This document shows, piece by piece, positions 10,400-20,970 of a stretch of DNA of 64,000 nucleotides. Position 1 is the first letter of the stretch; each line of letters begins with the position of its first letter. Position numbers and translations under genes: made by a program. Origin of the DNA: Halichondria panicea (Eukaryota > Porifera > Demospongiae > Suberitida > Halichondriidae). Location: assembly GCF_963675165.1 (NCBI RefSeq), contig NC_087378.1:2465525-2529524 (forward strand). Reading direction: 5' to 3'. Under the pieces are notes generated by a model. It made no database searches and was not told the DNA's origin. It saw only the letters and a list, made by a program, of their open reading frames with translations.

Positions 10400-13300
10400 T
10401 CATATCTCCAAAAGTGGCTCTCTAAGAGTGTTGGAATACCTGGACATTGTGAATTTATGCTCTCTTGCATTCTCGTGCAACTCCACTACTTGCGTCGTGA
10501 ATTTATGCTCTCTTGCATTCTCGTGCAACTCCACTACTTGCGTCGTAACTTTGTCGGGTGCATTTTCTGGTACACTTTCAATATCCAATTCTTGTTTCTT
10601 CTTCTTGGAGAGCCTTTGAAGTTTGGGTCCGATCTTCTTGGCTATGTGAAAGATTATACTGCAAGCAAACTGAAAGAGAGCAAAACAAACTGAGGTAGCT
10701 GCCACTGGATTAAGAGTATCCATTTCTTGAACATCTTGCGGTTGCATTCGATAAAATAAGAATGCTCCGCCTAAGATGATGAGGTTGAGGAGGTACAACA
10801 CTTCAAGCACTGACGCAAACCACTGCTTGTATAGATATCCCACAATGGCTGTGTACACTAGCAGGAGTGTAGCTATAATGGTCGATACCAGTATGTTAGC
10901 ATTCGGATTAAAAGTCGAAGTTGACGAGAAAACAATCAATATCACTACACGGGAGATGAGCAGAATCCCTGTCCACACTTGATGCTGTTGCTTATCTTTG
11001 AATGGACCGTAATAAGAATCAAAAAACGGCTTGAATGTGTTAATCCAGCGAAGAGGTCGGCGGTCTGACTTGACTTTTAGGAAGGGTACTAGAAGGAGAG
11101 TCAAGGTGAATGGCAACCAAAACAATAGCATAAAGAGTAGTGCAACCACGATTAAGACAATGTGTCCGGGAGTTATTCCGTATTCAACATTTCCATCTAG
11201 TGACCAAACTTTGCGAATAGAGCCATTAGAGTCAGTAATGTCTGCTTTAGTAAACGCATTTGTGATGATCCTGAACAGCTTCCCATAAGATAGCAGGATG
11301 AGAGTAGATAAAACAGCAACAGAATTTCTACCAAAGAATCGAGTAGCTTTTATGGAATACCGAGAAGCTAAAATTATGAGACCAGCAATGCACCATATGT
11401 AGACCGGGAACACAAACTGTAAACCACTTTTAGTTAGTTGATCCAAATTTTGGCTGAAACATGTCTCAATACCAAAATCCAGATTAATCCAAGCTATAGG
11501 CACAGTAATGATGTAGTAGCCAATGTTCTTGCCCTGCTGTGGGAACAGTATAGCATTGTTAATCCACACAATATTTGCGTAGAATATGAGTCCATTTATG
11601 GTACCACTGGCAACTGTGAAGTCAAAGAGTGTAATCATAGCAACCAGTAAAATCCCAAGGATGGCGAACACTATCAACAGAGCAACAAAACTATTGTTAC
11701 ATTGTTCGCATCGATTACTTCCTAATTTCAGGCTGTAGTTGTCTTCACATTTTCCACACAAAATTCCAGCACGGTTCGAGCTGCATTGTGAACCAGGGGA
11801 TCTCAAGTCAACAGGTGTTGAGGTTTGATTACAGTAGTCACTAGGACAATATTGATGCCAGTAGTAAAGGTCAGTTTCATTTCTGGCAGTGTCCATTCCC
11901 ACCCACACAGTTCCTCCTCTGGTGATGTAGCCAGTGTGGTTTTGAATCTCACAGGTTAACTCCAACTGCGTAGTGTTTTTGTTGCATTCGCACACCCTTA
12001 AAGCTTTATTTAGCTGAAACCCCAGTGGACAGTTATCCACAGTGATGTTAATATAGATGGACGTAGTGAGAAGAGCTGTACACGGTAGTTTTGGGTATAA
12101 GCTTGTATCAGTGCATGTAGGAGAGTATATGCTCCTTACACTTTCTTTAATAACATCGTCATGATTGTCTTGAACAAGCGAGTCTGTAACAGAGAGGCCC
12201 AATTTAAGGGGCCTGCTTGTTTGGTTGGACAATACTGTATACGTTAGTTTTCTACATTCGACATAGGCATTGATAGATTGTATACGTTGACTGTCCATGA
12301 TATTTCCAGCCTGCCCATCCAGCACAGTAGCAAACACAGCTCCTGTAACTCTGCTAAAGTTGAATCCCACGAGAGCTACAGAAGTCTCAAAGCTCTCTCC
12401 TGGAAACCTTGTCTCGTTAACTACAAGGTACGCACGGTTTTGGCACTGTCGTGTATCGTTTACACAGAAACACACTCGAGAAGGGTCTGACGCAAGTTGA
12501 AAAGTACTCGGTACTGAATTGTCGAAATTAAAGATACTATTCTCTGAAACTGAGCAATACTTCTCAAAGTATGATATTCTTGTTAGTCCAAATATGTCTC
12601 TTCCACCGAAACCAGCATTGTTCCCAAAGAACTTCACTTGAGTATCACCACTGGCATAACTAGAATAAAAGCAAGGCCTATTAGTGACAAAACTATCGAT
12701 ATAGACAAACAAATCCTCTGTTTTGATTCCGTTTTCCACAGCAACTAGTAGCTGCGGAGAAAGAGGTGGCGCTGTAGCAATGTAGATCCCCCCACCAAAC
12801 TCAGTAGCTGTATTGTTCTCAAACCGTGTAGTCGATCCTGAATCAAAAAACACTGTTGATCGATACAAGGCCAGGGCACCCCCCCTTTTGGCATTATTGT
12901 TAGAAAACACTGTCTCTCCTGCTAACTGGAAGGTACTTTGATAGGCTAGGATCGGTGTTTCTCTGTTCTTATCAAATATACAGTCCCTGAAAATTGCTTC
13001 TTCTTTTTTGTAAGTTAATAACCAAATTCCAACAACATTGTTTTGTGTGAAATTACAATGATCCATTTTAGTAAGTAGGCCAGAAAGGTCAGTATATGAA
13101 TTACTCATAGCTAGTGCAACTCCAATCTCATTGCTATCAATCTGAGAGTTTATAAGTGTTATGCCCGAGTTTAATGATGCATAACCAATACTATTTTCAC
13201 TTATCTCCGAATTGACAATTGTCACGTTTGGTATGAGAAAAGTGTATAATCCATAGTTGACTGTCTGAAATATTTTACTGTCTTCAATCAAAAGTTCCTT

Positions 13301-14077
13301 TACTTGCCGGACATGAACTCCTTGACGGTTCTGAGATATAGTTGCGTTTTTGATTGTTATGTACGACGAGTATGGGTACACACTGAAAATGCCATATTCC
13401 GTGTATTTAGTGAAGATACTGAAAATGCCATATTCCGTGTATTTAGTGAAGACACTGTTTTGGAGTGTAAAAGAGTAGTATCCATTCATTGGTAAGTGAC
13501 GCGGTGAGAATGAATAAAAGCCTGAATAAAAGCCATACTTAGAAACAGAGTGTCCATTGAAACTCGAATCACTTATTTCAGCAGTAACGTTTATACTTCC
13601 AGATACATATACTTCCAAGCCACCAATAAACCAGTCACACCATTGGATAGTTACTTTATGTTCTTCAATTTCAGAATCATCATTTACAATGACAACTATT
13701 ATAACCGCCTCAAAAGAAAGTCCTTTGATCAAAATATTTAATGCATTTGCTCTGATTGCAAGTCCGTCAGATCGACCAATAACTTTCGGTGGTGGCCGCT
13801 GGTTTAGAAGTGCTGGCTGTAAAATTATATTGAACTCACATACAACATACAGGGTGTGGTTGAGATTGTGGACTCCCTCCAGGAATGCCAGGGTGATGTT
13901 GTTGTAGCCAGCTAATAAAGTCTGGTTTTGAGCAAACTGGTCCAGGGTGTGACAAGGTGCAGGACAGTCAATTTCTGGGAGAGTCGGAGCAACATAGAAG
14001 GTCTCTGCCATGCATAGAGAGAGGAGACCAGCTGTCACTAGCAGGGCCAGTAGATCTAGTTGAAGCATCTTGTACAT
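10400..14077 (-). CDS. Large beta-helix ectodomain, multi-TM receptor-like protein (copy D, intact)
   Basis: Single-exon gene of 1,225 residues from the start MYKMLQLDLLALLVTAG. An in-frame ATG 23 codons upstream exists, but this start aligns with copy C and gives a clean signal peptide ending near CMA-ETFY. Residues about 30-600 form an N-glycosylation-rich right-handed parallel beta-helix with N-rich rungs such as NSVFTKYTEYGIF and GGGIYIAT. A cysteine-rich stalk follows (CPLGFQLNKALRVCEC, RAGILCGKC, GSNRCEQC), then eight or nine hydrophobic spans starting ALLIVFAILGILLVAMI, and a charged tail ending REPLLEI. It is probably a plasma-membrane protein with an extracellular binding solenoid; ligand and signalling are unknown. 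Oddities are a 36-bp internal duplication at 13370-13450 and a 48-bp duplication near the C-terminus (10449 and 10497). I recognise the architecture as an expanded invertebrate family but know no accepted name. Confidence 0.85.
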   Translation of the reverse strand: MYKMLQLDLLALLVTAGLLSLCMAETFYVAPTLPEIDCPAPCHTLDQFAQNQTLLAGYNNITLAFLEGVHNLNHTLYVVCEFNIILQPALLNQRPPPKVIGRSDGLAIRANALNILIKGLSFEAVIIVVIVNDDSEIEEHKVTIQWCDWFIGGLEVYVSGSINVTAEISDSSFNGHSVSKYGFYSGFYSFSPRHLPMNGYYSFTLQNSVFTKYTEYGIFSIFTKYTEYGIFSVYPYSSYITIKNATISQNRQGVHVRQVKELLIEDSKIFQTVNYGLYTFLIPNVTIVNSEISENSIGYASLNSGITLINSQIDSNEIGVALAMSNSYTDLSGLLTKMDHCNFTQNNVVGIWLLTYKKEEAIFRDCIFDKNRETPILAYQSTFQLAGETVFSNNNAKRGGALALYRSTVFFDSGSTTRFENNTATEFGGGIYIATAPPLSPQLLVAVENGIKTEDLFVYIDSFVTNRPCFYSSYASGDTQVKFFGNNAGFGGRDIFGLTRISYFEKYCSVSENSIFNFDNSVPSTFQLASDPSRVCFCVNDTRQCQNRAYLVVNETRFPGESFETSVALVGFNFSRVTGAVFATVLDGQAGNIMDSQRIQSINAYVECRKLTYTVLSNQTSRPLKLGLSVTDSLVQDNHDDVIKESVRSIYSPTCTDTSLYPKLPCTALLTTSIYINITVDNCPLGFQLNKALRVCECNKNTTQLELTCEIQNHTGYITRGGTVWVGMDTARNETDLYYWHQYCPSDYCNQTSTPVDLRSPGSQCSSNRAGILCGKCEDNYSLKLGSNRCEQCNNSFVALLIVFAILGILLVAMITLFDFTVASGTINGLIFYANIVWINNAILFPQQGKNIGYYIITVPIAWINLDFGIETCFSQNLDQLTKSGLQFVFPVYIWCIAGLIILASRYSIKATRFFGRNSVAVLSTLILLSYGKLFRIITNAFTKADITDSNGSIRKVWSLDGNVEYGITPGHIVLIVVALLFMLLFWLPFTLTLLLVPFLKVKSDRRPLRWINTFKPFFDSYYGPFKDKQQHQVWTGILLISRVVILIVFSSTSTFNPNANILVSTIIATLLLVYTAIVGYLYKQWFASVLEVLYLLNLIILGGAFLFYRMQPQDVQEMDTLNPVAATSVCFALFQFACSIIFHIAKKIGPKLQRLSKKKKQELDIESVPENAPDKVTTQVVELHENAREHKFTTQVVELHENAREHKFTMSRYSNTLREPLLEI

Positions 14078-14424
14078 CGCTAGCTCAATACAAAGGTCGT
14101 AAAGCCTTTTATGACTTCTTGCAGAAAAGGGACTGGGCAACTTCACTTGGGAGTAAATTAAAAATGCGCGCTATGAATAACATTAATTAATCAATATTTT
14201 CTCACATGCGACAGCTCAGTACAGAATAGGAGTATCAGACACCCACGCACATTCCACTCCATACTTTCTCAGGGTGACATCACAAACACTGTGTAAACTG
14301 TGGTTTAGAGCCTGTCCTAGGTCTGATTAGCACAAACCACAATACAAACAAGTGGCTTGCGCATTATACATTAGCAGAATATTATTAACACCACCGAGCA
14401 CCAAGAAGAAGTCCAAGTGGCAAT

Positions 14425-14733
14425 AGACATGATCAAGAATTCATTAGGAAGAGTATGCAACTCCACTTAAAACCATAGGGGGCGTTTCTCCACTTATGTC
14501 GCAACAACATGCTGTTGTATAAACTGTGAAATTAAATTTGCAATGAATAACATAGTGATAATTATCACTAATGTTATTCATTTACAACTGCCAGTAGGAG
14601 TTACTAATTTTATTCATTGCCTTTCCTGCTAGGTGGAGGGTTACAACAGCCAGTATCTGTGACGTAAGATTGGAGGAATGCTTTCAGTCTATTGGAATTG
14701 CGTACTCTTCCTAATGAACTCTTGACATGATAG
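14425..14733. repeat. Short inverted-repeat element
   Basis: The arms 14425-14464 and 14694-14733 are imperfect inverted repeats of about 38 bp built around TTCATTAGGAAGAGTA. Between them, 14541-14582 is a near-perfect hairpin (ATGAATAACAT, then ATGTTATTCAT, centred on GATAATTATC). This fits a small non-autonomous foldback element. No clear target-site duplication was found. Confidence 0.55.
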
Positions 14734-14830
14734 ATCAATTTGTTATAGTCTCTACTAAAAATTATTTATGCCATTGTCATTATGATCCCAAAATAGTTTC
14801 CTTTCTGGAACTGAGGAAGCTTTGATTTGT

Positions 14831-16745
14831 CCTGGGGGTCATTCCATATCAATTCTAAAACGTGACATCTTCAGAATTGCATGAAACTTGGTATATGTAT
14901 GAGGAATGGTATGATAACATCTCAGAAAAAATGTTGAGTTTGTAAACAATATGGCTTCTGAGATTGAAAAAAAATGCATAAATTCTCCACCTTTAAAAAC
15001 TGGCTGCTGTTAGTTAAACTGTAACTTTCTAACCATTAACATTCAAGACTAAGAATGTATATCATCTTGTTGCCTAAGAAATTCTGCATCATTTGGTATG
15101 TTGTACGGCTTCAACTGATAAATTTTAGGTATTGCATCTAATTAGTGTCCTTTGAACTCTGACTTCTCAAAAAGCACTGTTTTTTCCCTGTAATTTGTTG
15201 TGTATCATGTTCCTCGTACCATTCTCTTGAAGTGTGACAAGTTTGGTTCTGGGATTCCAATGGGATCATGAGATGTTGTGGGATGTAGTGTGATTTGGGC
15301 AATATTAATTTTGTGGTTTCAGAGAATAAACAGTCCTTCTTTGTTGTGTCATGTACCTAAAACATGTGTGCTAACTTTCCTGGTTATCACAAGGAAGAAT
15401 TCGAACTTTCAGCCGAGGAACTGTAAAACGACTGATAGCTAAAACAAGTTTACAGCGACCATACGAGCAGCAAAATAATACTGACACCACGCCAGCTATT
15501 TGATTGAGTGGTGACAAGCATATCTGAATACTGCACTACAGAGAACTATGAAAGAGAGCAACATTATCTTGAACAATAATTTCTTCTTTTCTCAAACGAT
15601 TCCAGACACATGCAAACTACACACATTATAAATTATTTGCACCATCTCTAGCTACTGATATAGTATAGTACTGCAGTTAGAAGATGGACACTGAGTATAA
15701 TCTCATTAGAAACTGAAAAGCCACCAGAGAATATTTAGTGATTGGTCTGCAAAAAAATGGGTGGTTAGCTAGGGTGTTTTCCAAGTAAAACCACACAACT
15801 CACTAGTTTGTATAGAATTTCTCTACCCTCGCAGGCCATGAATGCAGCTTATTCAAGTATCCCAGCTCCAGAAATATGTTGCCTACATGATTTTTAAACG
15901 ATTGATCATCAAATCAGAACAGGTCGAATTTATCCAAAAGGAGATTAAAACTGCATCAGAAATATTGACCAAACATTTGGCCTAGGCTTGTTAATGTTTT
16001 TAAATGTTAATGCTAATGTTTTATACTGATCAACTTTTATGAAATTACCATTGCTACAACTAAAATGTATAATTGTTACCTACGTAGGTAATGTCGCTCA
16101 TAAACTTAAAACCTACAATATATTGCTAATTGTAATTATTGCCACAACAAAGGGCCTCACACACAGCTTACTTACTAAGGAAAAGTGCACAATAACAATT
16201 GGGAATGCAGAAATGTTTTGCAAAAAAATTTTAAGGACTGTTTATTCTAAAAACCACAAATATTGCCCACATCACATCTCATCCCACAACGTATCTCATG
16301 ATCCCATTGGAATCCCAGAATCAAACTTGTCACACTTCGGTTCCAAGAGAATGGTATAAGGAACATGATACTCAAAAAAAGTACAGAAAAAATTTTTTTG
16401 AGAAGCCAGACTTCAAAGAACACTAATTGGATGCAATACACGAACTTTATCGAGTGAAGCCATACAACATGCCAAATAATGCGGAATTTCTTAGGTAACA
16501 AGATGATATACATTCTTAGTCTTGAAAGTTAATGGTTATAGAAAGTTACAGTTTAACTAACAGCAGCCAGTTTCTAAAAGTGGGGAATTTCTGCATTTTT
16601 CAATCTCAGAAGCCATATTGTTTTACAAACCCAAAATTTATTCTGAGATGTTATCATACCATTCCTCATACATATACCAAGTTTCGTGCAATTCTGAAGA
16701 CGTTACGTTTTAAATTTCGTTGAATTGATATTGAATGACCCCTGG
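14831..16745. mobile_element. Element with about 510-bp terminal inverted repeats
   Basis: The left arm 14831-15338 and the right arm 16233-16745 are inverted copies. Matched words include CATTCCATATCAATT with AATTGATATTGAATG, and GGATTCCAATGGGATCATGA with its complement TCATGATCCCATTGGAATCC. The 894-bp centre (15339-16232) carries no convincing coding sequence, so the element is non-autonomous. The arms differ by several percent, suggesting some age. I could not identify an exact target-site duplication. The superfamily is unknown; foldback-type DNA transposon is the best description. Confidence 0.75.
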
Positions 16746-17159
16746 ACTAGATCCGGGCCGTCTGCTATGGCTCCAGGATCGGAGAGGAGGCCCCACTTGA
16801 CATTTTACAGTACCTTTTTTTATGTTTTGTAGTCTTGGGTACGGCCGGCTTCAGCTAGCTTCCTTCACAAGGCCTCAGCAAACTGCTACATTTAATAGTA
16901 AAACCCCTAAGTTTTACTTAAGGATTGGCAGTGGGTTTGCCTGTGTTCACATACATGCTTTTGACTTACGTTCAAACTGTTCCATCTTTGCAGGGAAAGG
17001 CCACATCTAGGAACTGGCTGAATAGATATGTTTATTTAGCCTTTTCTCTGTTTGTATGTCTCCTTTTATTATCTATGATATTGAAAATTGCACTATTGTA
17101 ATTGGCTTCTACAGTAGCTACAACCACTGGGAATAAGTATTTAACCACACACTCATTAC
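16746..17159. other. Intergenic, nothing recognised
   Basis: About 400 bp between two inverted-repeat elements. No gene, RNA or repeat was recognised. A short word (GGCCTCA preceded by CTTCCTTCACAA, near 16860) also occurs inverted near 37670, hinting at a minor dispersed repeat. Confidence 0.4.
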
Positions 17160-17586
17160 TACGGTGGCTGAGAAGGGTCACCCGCCTCCGCCTCCCGCCA
17201 CAATGAACCGCGTGCATGGAGTTTCCGTTGACCGCGGGCACTTAAATATAAACGCTCGCGGTAAAGCACATAAAGCGCGCGGTGAGAGACACACAGCGCA
17301 GGCGGTTAAACAAAGAGCCGCCAACAAATTTTAAGATCAGTCTGCACAAGGTCAAAGGTCAATAAATCATACCTGGATAGCTATTGATGCAGACTGCAGG
17401 ACATGATTGATTGACCTTTGACCTTGTGCAGACTGATCTTAAAATTTGTTAGCGGCTCTTTGTTTAACCGCAGTAGGGCATCAGAAACAACCGCGCGCTT
17501 TATGTGCCTACCGCGAGCGTGATCAACGGAAACTCGGCGCGCGCTGTTCATTGTGGCGGTAGGGGGAGGACCCTTCTCGGCCACTA
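17160..17586. mobile_element. GC-rich foldback MITE
   Basis: Long imperfect inverted repeats meet almost at the centre. The left arm runs from GGTGGCTGAGAAGGGTC to CAAGGTCAAAGGTCAAT; the right arm is its complement, ending GACCCTTCTCGGCCAC. The arms are far richer in GC (repeated GCGCGC words) than the flanks. Flanks CTCATTAC and TACATTAC agree at six of eight positions and may be a worn target duplication. The element is non-coding. Confidence 0.7.
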
Positions 17587-18069
17587 TACATTACAACACA
17601 CCTGATATCAGGTGATTTTCACTTATAAGTATATTCATGTACTAGCGATTGTTATGATAACTACGTAGTATGACGCTCTCACGAGAAAACATAGCTTTGT
17701 GCATTTGTTACAATGCGTGGGTGTCGGATACTCCTATTCATGCACTTCTGGTTAGTAGTGATTACAAGCGAATTATAAGTTAACAGTCTCTGGAGCTAGC
17801 TAGAGATTAGTCAGCTCTAGCACTATAACCAAACGCTAGTCGTTTGCTCAAATCATGCAGTTTCGAGGTGTGCCTACTGGACAATTTCATCCGAGGAAGG
17901 TTATTCATGGTTTGCAGGCTATTACACCATTAGAATTTTCCTGTATTTAGCCAAAGGAGGTAGGACAGGTGTCGCTAATGAGGGTATCGTACAAGGGTCT
18001 TAATTGCATTTTTTTCACATGATATCAGTGCTGCACATGTGGCTCTATATGTGTACACAGTAGAACCTC
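17587..18069. other. Intergenic, mostly unremarkable
   Basis: No gene recognised. 17711-17738 (GCGTGGGTGTCGGATACTCC and neighbours) is the inverted complement of 14225-14252, so the pair brackets 3.5 kb of nested repeats. These may be ends of a larger decayed element. Confidence 0.4.
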
Positions 18070-19255
18070 GCTAATCCAGACCCCTTTACCTACATTACCC
18101 ATGTTACCTACATCACCTACAATTATACCCGTGCTACCTATATTACCCGTGTTACCTACATTACCTACATTATATACCTAAAATACCCGTGTTACTTACA
18201 TTACCCGTGCTACCTACATTACCCATGCTACCTACATTACCTACAATACCCGTGCTACCTACAATACCCGTGGCTACCTACATTACCCGTGTTACCTACA
18301 ATACCCATGTTACCTACATTACCCGTACTACCTAGTTGGGCGGAGTCCAATCAACTGCGTGGGGTTGGGCACCACTGCAATGTCAGGTTTTGTTCCATTG
18401 GTACTTAGCTTTAGGGTGTGGCTAACAAAGTGGGCGGTAACCGTAAATCTCAGTTAGAATGCTCTGCAGGAGTCACTTTTGCTTGCCACTAGCTCTAACT
18501 GACCTGGTGTGTTCCTGGATCAAGCTGGCTTGTCTACTATTGTTGCATTTTGATTTGACTAAAGAGAATTACCAGTTACTGACTCGTTCATTAATAAGCC
18601 ACGCCTTCAGCACTTGAACTCTGCAATCTGATTGGGCTGCAAAACTTTCGCAGTGGAACAAAACCTGACATTGCAGTGGTGCCCAACCCTACGCAGTTGG
18701 TTGGACTCCGCCCAACTACGTACTACCTACATTACCCACACTACCTATAATACCCATGCTACCTACATTACCTACGTTACCTAGAATACCCATGTTGCCT
18801 ACATTACCTACATTACCCGTGTTACCTACATTACCCGTGTTACCTACATTACCCGTGTTACCTACATTACCAGTGTTACCTACATTACCTACTTACCTAC
18901 ATTACCTACAATACCTGTGCTACCTACATTACCCGTGTTACCTCTACATTACCCGTGTTACCTATACATTACCTACAATACCCGTGCTACCTACATTACC
19001 CATGCTACCTACAATACCCGTGTTACCTACATTACCCATGCTACCTACAATACCCATGTTACCTACATTACCCCATGCTATACCTACATTACCCGTGTTA
19101 CCTACATTACCTACAACACCCATGCTACCTACATTACCCATGCTACCTACAATACCCGTGTTACCTACATTACCCCATGCTATACCTACATTACCCGTGT
19201 TACCTACATTACCTATAACACCCATGCTACCTACATTACCCACGGTACCTGAAGT
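18070..19255. repeat. 18-bp minisatellite (TACCTACATTACCCGTGT)
   Basis: Roughly fifty degenerate copies of a TACCTACATTACCCGTGT-like unit, with internal 9-bp periodicity (TACCTACAT, TACCCGTGC). The array is split by an inserted MITE at 18333-18718. Because the unit length is a multiple of three, long repetitive frames such as (MLPTLP)n open by chance. I do not regard these as genes. Confidence 0.9.
18333..18718. mobile_element. MITE with long TIRs and 9-bp target duplication
   Basis: 386-bp element inserted in the minisatellite. Its ends are TAGTTGGGCGGAGTCCAA and the complement TTGGACTCCGCCCAACTA, with inverted homology extending about 68 bp on each side (to GGTTTTGTTCCA). It is flanked by an exact 9-bp direct repeat CGTACTACC (18324-18332 and 18719-18727). 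A 9-bp duplication suits Mutator-like transposases. No coding capacity. Confidence 0.88.
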
Positions 19256-19425
19256 TGTAAATGTGGTTTGTCAAGTTCAAGATCACTACTACTCAGTTGT
19301 AAATGGGTTGGATAACAGCTTCTAATTACTTCTAACAGGAGTACATGCACTCCTGCTTCTAATCAATACGTGTTCATAGTCCAAGCTATCTGTACCATGG
19401 ATATCTGCTTGTGTATTGTTATTAT

Positions 19426-19606
19426 GCCTGAGGAGTAGCCGCATGAGGAATACGGTAAATCTGACTGTGTCTGTTCCAGCTGTAACTGCTTAACGGTTGC
19501 AATGCGACGAAAACTAACAGCTTCTATAGGCTTCTAGCCACGTTCTCTTGGATTTTGCTTCGTGGATTAGCAAACTAAAGCTTCTTTCTCGAGTTATGGC
19601 TAGTTT
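19426..19606. repeat. Dispersed repeat, copy 2
   Basis: Close copy, same orientation, of 290-490, including GCGACGAAAACTAACAGC and GCTTCTTTCTCGAGTTATGG. Non-coding. About 19 kb separates the two copies, so this is an interspersed family and not a local duplication. Confidence 0.75.
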
Positions 19607-20225
19607 GACTCACATTGAAGGCTGTTGCAAGTCCCTTCAGAATCTTCACCTGTTCGCACAAACTTTCTATTCAACATGAGTTACAGCCTTGTACTAAAGC
19701 GCTAGCTTTTTGTTAGCTACAAGAGTCAGAAATATCTGTTAAAACAGCTAGCTATATAGTAGCCGCAGAGGAGGGTAGACAGGGTCAAATAGTCACTAAT
19801 GAATATCACGTGAGCTTATGTTTTGTGCAGTAAATTTGCAAGTTTGACTGCACATCGCGCCCTGATTCTTGTGATAAAGTAGCCCCTTCATGTTACTGCT
19901 GCAAATTAGTTAACTTTTAGCTACTGCGCCCCTCCAGAGAAATCGCAGTGCCTAAAAGGGGTGACCTCTCACAAAGGTCGTAGTTCTGTCATGTCAAACT
20001 GACCTCTGACCTTTATAAAGTAGGAGCTACCGTGCTGTAGAGTGAATGTATAGCTCAGCTATATCATCATCTAAGTATACTCGTTTCCAGAATGAAAAGG
20101 TGACCTGCTGGCTAGAAAAGAGCTTGATAAAAGTAGGTTCAAGGTTCAAGTATTTTAATAAAGACTACGTCATTATTAACTTTTTGGCTTCGTGTCCAAC
20201 CTCCTCTGTAGTAGCCGTTTGTGAT
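19607..20225. other. Intergenic, nothing recognised
   Basis: No gene, RNA or element recognised, apart from the 9-bp target duplication (20217-20225) of the MITE that follows. Confidence 0.4.
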
Positions 20226-20346
20226 CAGAGGAGGTACGACATCCGCGTGTCAAAGGAAACGTTCTAGACACACATTCCTTAGGTCAAAGTTCGGAATGTG
20301 TGTGTTAAAGACATGCAGATGACACGCGGATGTCGTACCTCCTCTG
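20226..20346. mobile_element. Small foldback MITE, CAGAGGAGGT family, copy 1
   Basis: 121-bp nearly palindromic element. The left end CAGAGGAGGTACGACAT is matched by ATGTCGTACCTCCTCTG on the right, and the arms extend inward at least 27 bp. It is flanked by an exact 9-bp direct repeat GTTTGTGAT (20217-20225 and 20347-20355). A second family member is at 52353-52485. Confidence 0.9.
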
Positions 20347-20970
20347 GTTTGTGATGATCTCTTTGAACACACCCTTTAATTATTCCTGTGGATGTAATAC
20401 GCATGCGCGCTCATTCCCTACGTGTGAGAAAATAATATCCAAGATCTAGATCCAGATTCTCCTGGCAGAATCATCTTTTTCTTGAGGGCCTGGTAAGCCA
20501 CAAAACACTACCAATATGCAAGTATGATAGATATTATATACACTGAACTCCAGATCCTGGAAGAATCAATTTTCTTTTTTCTTGAGGTTCTGGTAAGCCA
20601 CATAATACAATAGATAACAACAATAGATATGTCTTTTCTTCTCAGTGAGTTTATATAGATAAGCTATATACTAACTTTAATGTAAAATTCATTATAACAC
20701 TAATACTTTTTGAGCGAAAGCATAACATGGCGAGAGGCATTAGCAAGCGCACGCTTGTTGTACAACTGTTATTGTACTACTGCGCCCTCAGGGAATATAT
20801 ACAACTATACACTGGTAGAAATTAGTACAAATCCAATATATACACCCTTGATATCTATGGTACTTGTACTATATTTAGCATAACATTTTTAGCTAGCTAT
20901 TTCCACATAGTCATAAAGTAGAGCAGAAAGTGACAACACGATTAAAGACATTTTAAAAACGCCTAAAAAA
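20347..20970. repeat. Intergenic with a diverged direct repeat
   Basis: 20447-20510 and 20548-20610 are diverged direct repeats sharing TTTTTCTTGAGG and CTGGTAAGCCACA. Nothing else was recognised before the 3' end of ZCCHC4. Confidence 0.5.

Noticed and set aside
16039-16513. Frames of about 90-106 codons in the right part of the long-TIR element
   Set aside because: They lie half in the inverted repeat, are low in complexity and show no resemblance to a transposase.
18756-19325. 189-codon frame of (MLPTLP)n repeats, with other frames open on both strands
   Set aside because: It is a direct consequence of an 18-bp minisatellite; all frames are repetitive and no domain or splice context supports a gene.
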